Of a stretch of 64,000 bases of DNA, positions 59,937 through 64,000 are shown piece by piece; within the stretch, counting starts at the first letter, position 1, and every line of letters begins with the position of its first letter. Origin of the DNA: Subdoligranulum variabile (GTDB taxonomy: Bacteria; Bacillota; Clostridia; Oscillospirales; Ruminococcaceae); contig QAKI01000057.1 in the NCBI GenBank assembly GCA_003343905.1, positions 1 through 64,000 of the forward strand, given 5' to 3'. The notes below the pieces were generated by a model that worked only from the letters and a program-made list of their open reading frames with translations, searched no databases and was not told the DNA's origin. The translations under genes were made by a program, and so were the position numbers.

Positions 59937-60854
59937 TTAGTGCTTGATCGCCGCAGCAACCTCAGCAGCGAAGTCCTCGCTGCGCTTCTCGAGGCCTTCG
60001 CCCTTGATGAAGTGGGTGTAATCCGCGATCACGATGTCGCCGCCCAGAGCCTTGGCGGTGTCAGCAACATACTTCTTGACGTCCATGTTGCCGTCCTTGA
60101 TGAAGGCCTGATCGACCAGGCAGTTCTCCTTGTAGAACTTGCCCAGCTTGCCGATGGCCATCTTCTCTTTGATGGCATCGGGCTTGTTGGCGGTCTTGGG
60201 ATCGTTCGCCATCTGAGCCAGGATGATCTCCTTCTCCTTGGCGATGGTCTCGGCCGGAACGGCAGCTTCGTTCAGGTAGCTGGGGTTGGCAGCCGCGACC
60301 TGCATGGCGATGTCCTTGCCGAAAGCCGCGAACTCGGGCTTGGCAGCAACTTCGTCGCTGGTCTCGAACTTGACGATAACGCCGTGGGTGCCGCCGCCAT
60401 GCACATAGGCAGCGCAGTGGCCGTCGTAACGGGCGAAACGGCGAACCTTGATGTTCTCCTTGATGACCAGGATCAGCGCCTTCAGGGCGTCGTCCACAGT
60501 GCCCTCGCCCATCTTGCAGCTCATCAGAGCCTCCACGTCAGCGGGGTTCTCGTCCGCAACGACCTGAGCCAGGTTCTTGGTGAATTCCACAAACTTCTCG
60601 TTCTTGGCGACGAAGTCGGTCTCGGCGTTGACCTCGACCACGACGGCGCAGTTCGGGAAAGAAACCGCGTAGACCATGCCCTCGGCGGCGATACGGCCGG
60701 CCTTCTTGCTGGCGGTAGCCAGGCCCTGCTCACGCAGGATCTCAATGGCCTTTTCGAAGTCGCCGTCAGCCTGGGTCAGAGCCTTCTTGCATTCCATCAT
60801 GCCGCAGTCGGTCTGGCGGCGCAGTTCCATAACGTCTTTTGCAGAAATAGCCAT
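59937..60854 (-). CDS. tsf: Translation elongation factor Ts
   Basis: Nucleotide exchange factor for EF-Tu. 305 residues: N-terminal UBA-like domain with ISAKDVMELRRQTDCGMMECKKALTQADGDFEKAIEILREQG, then DTDFVAKNEKFVEF-type core (NAETDFVAKNEKFVEFTKNLAQVV) and a dimerisation domain. 44 bases after rpsB, the normal pairing. Followed by its own terminator. Confidence 0.98.
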   Translation of the reverse strand: MAISAKDVMELRRQTDCGMMECKKALTQADGDFEKAIEILREQGLATASKKAGRIAAEGMVYAVSFPNCAVVVEVNAETDFVAKNEKFVEFTKNLAQVVADENPADVEALMSCKMGEGTVDDALKALILVIKENIKVRRFARYDGHCAAYVHGGGTHGVIVKFETSDEVAAKPEFAAFGKDIAMQVAAANPSYLNEAAVPAETIAKEKEIILAQMANDPKTANKPDAIKEKMAIGKLGKFYKENCLVDQAFIKDGNMDVKKYVADTAKALGGDIVIADYTHFIKGEGLEKRSEDFAAEVAAAIKH

Positions 60855-60897
60855 GTTTCTATTGTCCTTTCTGTCTTGTACGCGTGTATGTTTGCGA

Positions 60898-61629
60898 TCA
60901 GGCCTCGGCGCTTTCCGCAGCGGGAGCAGCGGCGGGTTCTTCCTGAACGCCCTGCTTGCCTTCCAGCACGGCGTTCGCCATGGCGCCGGAGATCAGCTTG
61001 ACGGCGCGGATGGCGTCGTCGTTGCCGGGGATCACGTAATCGATCTCATCGGGATCGCAGTTGGTATCCACGATGGCAACGATGGGGATGTGCAGCTTGC
61101 GGGCCTCGGAGACAGCGATGCGCTCCTTGTGGGGGTCCACGATGAACAGGGCCTTCGGCAGGGTCTTCATGTTCTTGACGCCGCCCAGGTACTTGTCCAG
61201 CTTGGCCATCTCGAGCTCGAGCTTGACGACTTCCTTCTTGGGCAGCAGGTCGAACGTGCCGTCCTCCTGCATGGTCTTAAGCTGCTCCATACGGTCGATG
61301 CGCTTGCGGATGGTGCGGAAGTTGGTCAGCATACCGCCCAGCCAGCGGGCATTGACGTAGTGCATGCCGCAGCGGGTAGCCTCGTCACGGATGGACTCCT
61401 GCGCCTGCTTCTTGGTGCCGACGAACAGGATCTCGCCGCCTTCGGCCGCGGTGTCACGGACGAAGTTGTAAGCCTCGTCCAGTTTCTTCACGGTCTTCTG
61501 CAGGTCGATGATGTAGATGCCGTTGCGCTCGGTGAAGATGTACTTCGCCATTTTGGGGTTCCAGCGGCGGGTCTGGTGACCGAAGTGGACGCCAGCCTCC
61601 AGAAGCTGCTTCATAGATACGACTGCCAT
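60898..61629 (-). CDS. rpsB: 30S ribosomal protein S2
   Basis: 243 residues: VSMKQLLEAGVHFGHQTRRWNPKMAKYIFTERNGIYIIDLQKT at the N-terminus, ARWLGGMLTNFRTIRKRI and VDTNCDPDEIDYVIPGNDDAIRAVKLI, all highly conserved. A short alanine/glutamate-rich tail follows. First gene of the rpsB-tsf operon. Confidence 0.98.
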   Translation of the reverse strand: MAVVSMKQLLEAGVHFGHQTRRWNPKMAKYIFTERNGIYIIDLQKTVKKLDEAYNFVRDTAAEGGEILFVGTKKQAQESIRDEATRCGMHYVNARWLGGMLTNFRTIRKRIDRMEQLKTMQEDGTFDLLPKKEVVKLELEMAKLDKYLGGVKNMKTLPKALFIVDPHKERIAVSEARKLHIPIVAIVDTNCDPDEIDYVIPGNDDAIRAVKLISGAMANAVLEGKQGVQEEPAAAPAAESAEA

Positions 61630-61751
61630 TGTTTGTTTCCTCCAATAAATTTAGTTTTACCCGCCGCACTGCGTTTTATGTTTTCTAACCCGCTTTCCGC
61701 TTTGAAAAATGGGCACAAAAAAACAACGCAATGCGTGTGTATTGCCGTAGT

Positions 61752-61780
61752 ATAATACCACATGTCCCTGCAAATTGCAA
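61752..61780 (-). promoter_or_regulatory. Promoter of rpsB-tsf
   Basis: TTGCAA (61775-61780) and TATTAT (61752-61757) on the minus strand, 17-base spacer; leader of about 115 bases. The near-palindrome GTCC-C-TGCAA-A-TTGCA-A-GGAC (61764-61784) covers the -35 box. Confidence 0.75.
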
Positions 61781-61798
61781 GGACTTTTTCATAAAAAG

Positions 61799-62395
61799 TT
61801 ACTTTTTATGTACGCCGATACGCATGATCGCCTTCAAATTCTCGGTTTTGGTCTTTCTGGAGTCGTTCAAATAGATATCATGCGTGTACAGATCGAAGGC
61901 AAGGCCGTTCTCTCTGGCAAAGTCCTGCATCCTGTACATGGTGGCGTTCATCGCGTTATAATCGCCCGGGTGGAAGCACTGCACGCATCGTCCAAAGTCG
62001 ATCTCTTCAAACTGTAACTTTTCATAGCTGATGTCTTTTCCAAGTTTCCGGGAGATCTCCAGCGCCCTGCCAAAATCTGCATGGCTGATGCACGCAGGTT
62101 GCATGATCATCGCTTTCCAGGTGAAGTCGATTGTGCCGTCCTTTTTATCTAAGAACCAACTGACTTCCATGGGGTTGACTTTATAGTCAAAGCCTTTGGG
62201 CCGGGCCACCTTGAATTTGAGGGTATAGGACAAAGAAAACAAGGAATTGCACGCTTCCTGAAAGTCCGGCCCGCTTGGATGGCCTTTGCCGTTGTAGGTG
62301 ATGTAATGCATGGGCGGTACATCCACAAAAAACGGCGTTTTCCTTGTGCTTCTGTACAGCACTTTGTATGTGTCGTCGTATTCGTACTTCTGCAT
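61799..62395 (-). CDS. GyrI-like small-molecule-binding domain protein
   Basis: 198 residues from MQKYEYDDTYKVLYRSTRKT, with DVPPMHYITYNGKGHPSGPDF and the later FEEIDFGRCVQCFHPGDYNAMNATMYRM / HDIYLNDSRKTKTENLKAIMRI, typical of standalone GyrI-like (SOUL/effector-binding) proteins that resemble the drug-binding half of AraC/MerR activators. Function unproven. The frame opens 14 codons earlier without support. No promoter found; it sits after the radical-SAM operon terminator, so it may have its own unseen promoter. Confidence 0.85.
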   Translation of the reverse strand: MQKYEYDDTYKVLYRSTRKTPFFVDVPPMHYITYNGKGHPSGPDFQEACNSLFSLSYTLKFKVARPKGFDYKVNPMEVSWFLDKKDGTIDFTWKAMIMQPACISHADFGRALEISRKLGKDISYEKLQFEEIDFGRCVQCFHPGDYNAMNATMYRMQDFARENGLAFDLYTHDIYLNDSRKTKTENLKAIMRIGVHKK

Positions 62396-62459
62396 GGATC
62401 GCTCCTTTCTCGGGCGGCAGGCGGTTCCTGCGCGCAAATTTGGCGGCCGAACGGATCAT

Positions 62460-62493
62460 AAGGAAAATGCGCGCCAAGGCCATGGCGCGCAGT
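62460..62493 (-). terminator. Terminator of the radical-SAM pair
   Basis: TGCGCGCC (62468-62475) / GGCGCGCA (62484-62491), followed on the minus strand by TTTTCC, directly after the TIGR03936 gene. Confidence 0.8.
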
Positions 62494-62497
62494 TTTA

Positions 62498-63148
62498 TCA
62501 GGCAAAGTCCTTCCCTGCCTGATCGTACAGATGGGTGCGCAGCACCTGGCACTGCCAGGCGGGCGCGCCCCCCTGGGCCTGCAGATACTGCATCAGCAGC
62601 GACGGGTTCAGGTTCAGCGCCTCGCCGGAGCCGCAGGGGACCTGAATAGAAAAGTGCAGCCGGTCCCCCTCTACCTGCCACTGGATCTGCGGCAGGTAGG
62701 CTTTCAGGTCCAGCGTTTTCTGCCCGCGCTTGGTCTTTTTGGAAACTTCCGCGCTGGGGGCTGCGTTGTAGGCTTCGATGGCACGGGCGCTTTCGGCCGG
62801 CATGGTGATCTCGTAAACGGCCGAGGTGATCGCAGCGACCTTCTCGATGGCGGGGGCCACCTTTGTGATCGTGATGCCGCGCGGCATCAGCGGCTGCAAT
62901 GCCGCCTGCCAGGCCGCGCCGTCGATCGTTTCCTGCTCGGTCTTTACCTCACAGCTTTCGCACAGGCTCTCCTGTTCCAGCGACAGCGGGCAGGAAAACG
63001 ACAGATAAATGTGCGGGTTGAACCCCTGGGTGTACCATACCGGCAGGCCGCTTATTTTGAGCAGGCGGTGGAACACCCGCTGCAGATCCAGCAGCGAAAT
63101 GTAGGCCGCTTCCCCGCGCTTTTCAAAGAAGATTCTTACTGTAGTCAA
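62498..63148 (-). CDS. TIGR03936 family radical SAM-associated protein (DUF2344)
   Basis: 216 residues: MTTVRIFFEKRGEAAYISLLDLQRVFHRLLKISGLPVWYTQGFNPH, then SCPLSLEQESLCESCEVKTE, matching the DUF2344/TIGR03936 family that is always next to a TIGR03960-type radical SAM enzyme or fused to it in other species. No activity is established. Overlaps the 3' end of the radical-SAM gene by 26 bases. Usually followed by rng/rplU in Clostridia; here a terminator and GyrI-like gene follow instead. Confidence 0.9.
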   Translation of the reverse strand: MTTVRIFFEKRGEAAYISLLDLQRVFHRLLKISGLPVWYTQGFNPHIYLSFSCPLSLEQESLCESCEVKTEQETIDGAAWQAALQPLMPRGITITKVAPAIEKVAAITSAVYEITMPAESARAIEAYNAAPSAEVSKKTKRGQKTLDLKAYLPQIQWQVEGDRLHFSIQVPCGSGEALNLNPSLLMQYLQAQGGAPAWQCQVLRTHLYDQAGKDFA

Positions 63149-64000
63149 AACACGGTCCTCCCAGCAGTTTATTGGCGCCGCATCCGCTGCACTGACGGTT
63201 GCAGGGTTGCGTGGTCTGCGCCTTCAGGGCTTTTTCATATTCGCGCACCAGATGGGCATGGCTGACGCCCACGTCCAGGTGATCCCACGGGGTCACTTCA
63301 TCCGTTGCCATCGTGCGGTAATTGTAGAAGTCCGAGGCGATGCCGCAGGCTGCAAAAGCCGCCATCCAGCGGTCATAGTCAAAATATTCTTCCCAGGTAT
63401 CAAAGAACGCGCCGTTTTCAAACGCTGTTTCGATCACGCGGCCCAGACGGCGGTCGCCCTTGGCAAAAACGCCTTCCAGTACGCTGGTGGCGCTGTCATG
63501 ATAGTTGACCTTGATCTTGCGGGAGTGGACGCAGCTGAGCAGATACTTCTGCTTTTCCCGCAGGGATTCGCGCCGGTCCTGGGCGCAGAACTGGAACGGG
63601 GTGTCGGGTTTGGGCACGAAGCAGGCAACGCTGATGGTGACCTGCACGCCCTTGCCCTTGGGGCGCTCCGGGATCTGGTAGAACAGATCGACCACTTTCT
63701 GGGCGGTGTCCGCAATGCCCTTGATATCCTCCATGGTCTCAGTGGGAAGGCCCATCATGAAATACAGCTTGACCGAGGTGTACCCTTCCGAGAATGCGAT
63801 CCGGCAGCCGCGTTCGATCTGTTCCCAGGTGACGTTTTTATTGATGACGTCCCGCAGGCGCTGGGTGCCGGCTTCAGCGGCGAAAGTCAGACCGCTCTTG
63901 CGCACCTTGGAAGTCTTTTCGACAAGGGACTGAGAGAAGTTGTCCACCCGGAGCGAGGGCAGCGACAGGCTGACGTGGTCCGCTTCCGCCCAGGTGTTCA
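63123..64000 (-). CDS. TIGR03960 family B12-binding/radical SAM protein, C-terminal part (runs off the right edge)
   Basis: The visible 292 residues begin ...NTWAEADHVSLSLPSLRVDN and continue FAAEAGTQRLRDVINKNV, YFMMGLPTETMEDI and a C-terminal cysteine cluster CNRQCSGCGANKLLGGPCFD. The radical SAM CxxxCxxC motif itself lies beyond position 64000. The C-terminal cysteines (about five) may bind another cluster. TIGR03960 proteins have an N-terminal B12-type domain; their substrate is unknown. Partner gene TIGR03936 follows. Confidence 0.93.
   Translation of the reverse strand, partial: NTWAEADHVSLSLPSLRVDNFSQSLVEKTSKVRKSGLTFAAEAGTQRLRDVINKNVTWEQIERGCRIAFSEGYTSVKLYFMMGLPTETMEDIKGIADTAQKVVDLFYQIPERPKGKGVQVTISVACFVPKPDTPFQFCAQDRRESLREKQKYLLSCVHSRKIKVNYHDSATSVLEGVFAKGDRRLGRVIETAFENGAFFDTWEEYFDYDRWMAAFAACGIASDFYNYRTMATDEVTPWDHLDVGVSHAHLVREYEKALKAQTTQPCNRQCSGCGANKLLGGPCFDYSKNLL

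Overview
The window reads as chromosome from a GC-rich, endospore-forming Clostridia, most likely an anaerobic gut member of the Oscillospirales/Ruminococcaceae. This rests on a complete spoIIIA operon, yunB, two T-box leaders, an ArgR-NadK-RecN-Dxs-IspA-XseAB-NusB-Asp23 block in the usual Clostridia order, class II Liv amino-acid transport genes and two radical-SAM genes of the TIGR03960/TIGR03936 type. Genus assignment is inference. No prophage, insertion sequence or CRISPR array is visible.

Layout. 1-908: 5' part of tyrS (minus) behind a tyrosine T-box. 916-15941 (minus): one long convergent-free block read spoIIIAA-AB-AC-AD-AE-AF-AG-AH, then asp23, nusB, a TsaD paralogue, xseA, xseB, ispA, a PAP2-like gene, dxs, tlyA, nadK, argR, recN; a vegetative-type promoter at 11268-11296 probably separates the sporulation part from the housekeeping part. 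16055-18733 (minus): ligA and yunB. 18849-21012 (plus): tRNA-Ala(GGC), then an ABC-F ATPase gene behind a 330-base leader with a 29-codon upstream ORF and two terminators. 21344-26347 (minus): M18 aminopeptidase, lytic transglycosylase, coaE, threonylcarbamoyl-AMP synthase, prfA, DUF951. 26422-27981 (plus): S1-domain protein and DUF4364 regulator. 28053-33105 (minus): livJHMGF branched-chain amino-acid importer. 33235-35380 (plus): xpt and icd.

35404-41114 (minus) is an accessory metabolic stretch: a MarR regulator with a membrane-anchored choloylglycine-hydrolase-like amidase, then an Old-Yellow-Enzyme/2-enoate reductase with a split aconitase X. 41336-47164 (plus) is the most unusual locus: two sugar-type ABC permeases, a tiny MacA-like adaptor, a compact MacB-like permease and two tandemly duplicated 444-residue substrate-binding lipoproteins, translationally coupled, with no ATPase gene and a palindromic operator over the promoter.

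47234-50413: a 22-bp perfect hairpin, tRNA-Leu(UAA), a large polytopic DUF6311-like protein and an RluA-type pseudouridine synthase. 50415-58114 (minus): alanine T-box, alaS, HIT protein, a PRTase, comEC, holA and a TOPRIM/RNase M5-like gene. 58111-64000 (minus): class B PBP, tsf and rpsB, a GyrI-like protein and the radical-SAM pair, the last running off the window. Promoter calls come from reading -35/-10 boxes by eye; almost all have 17-base spacers. Starts were moved from the longest frame wherever a ribosome-binding site or ATGA overlap decided the matter.
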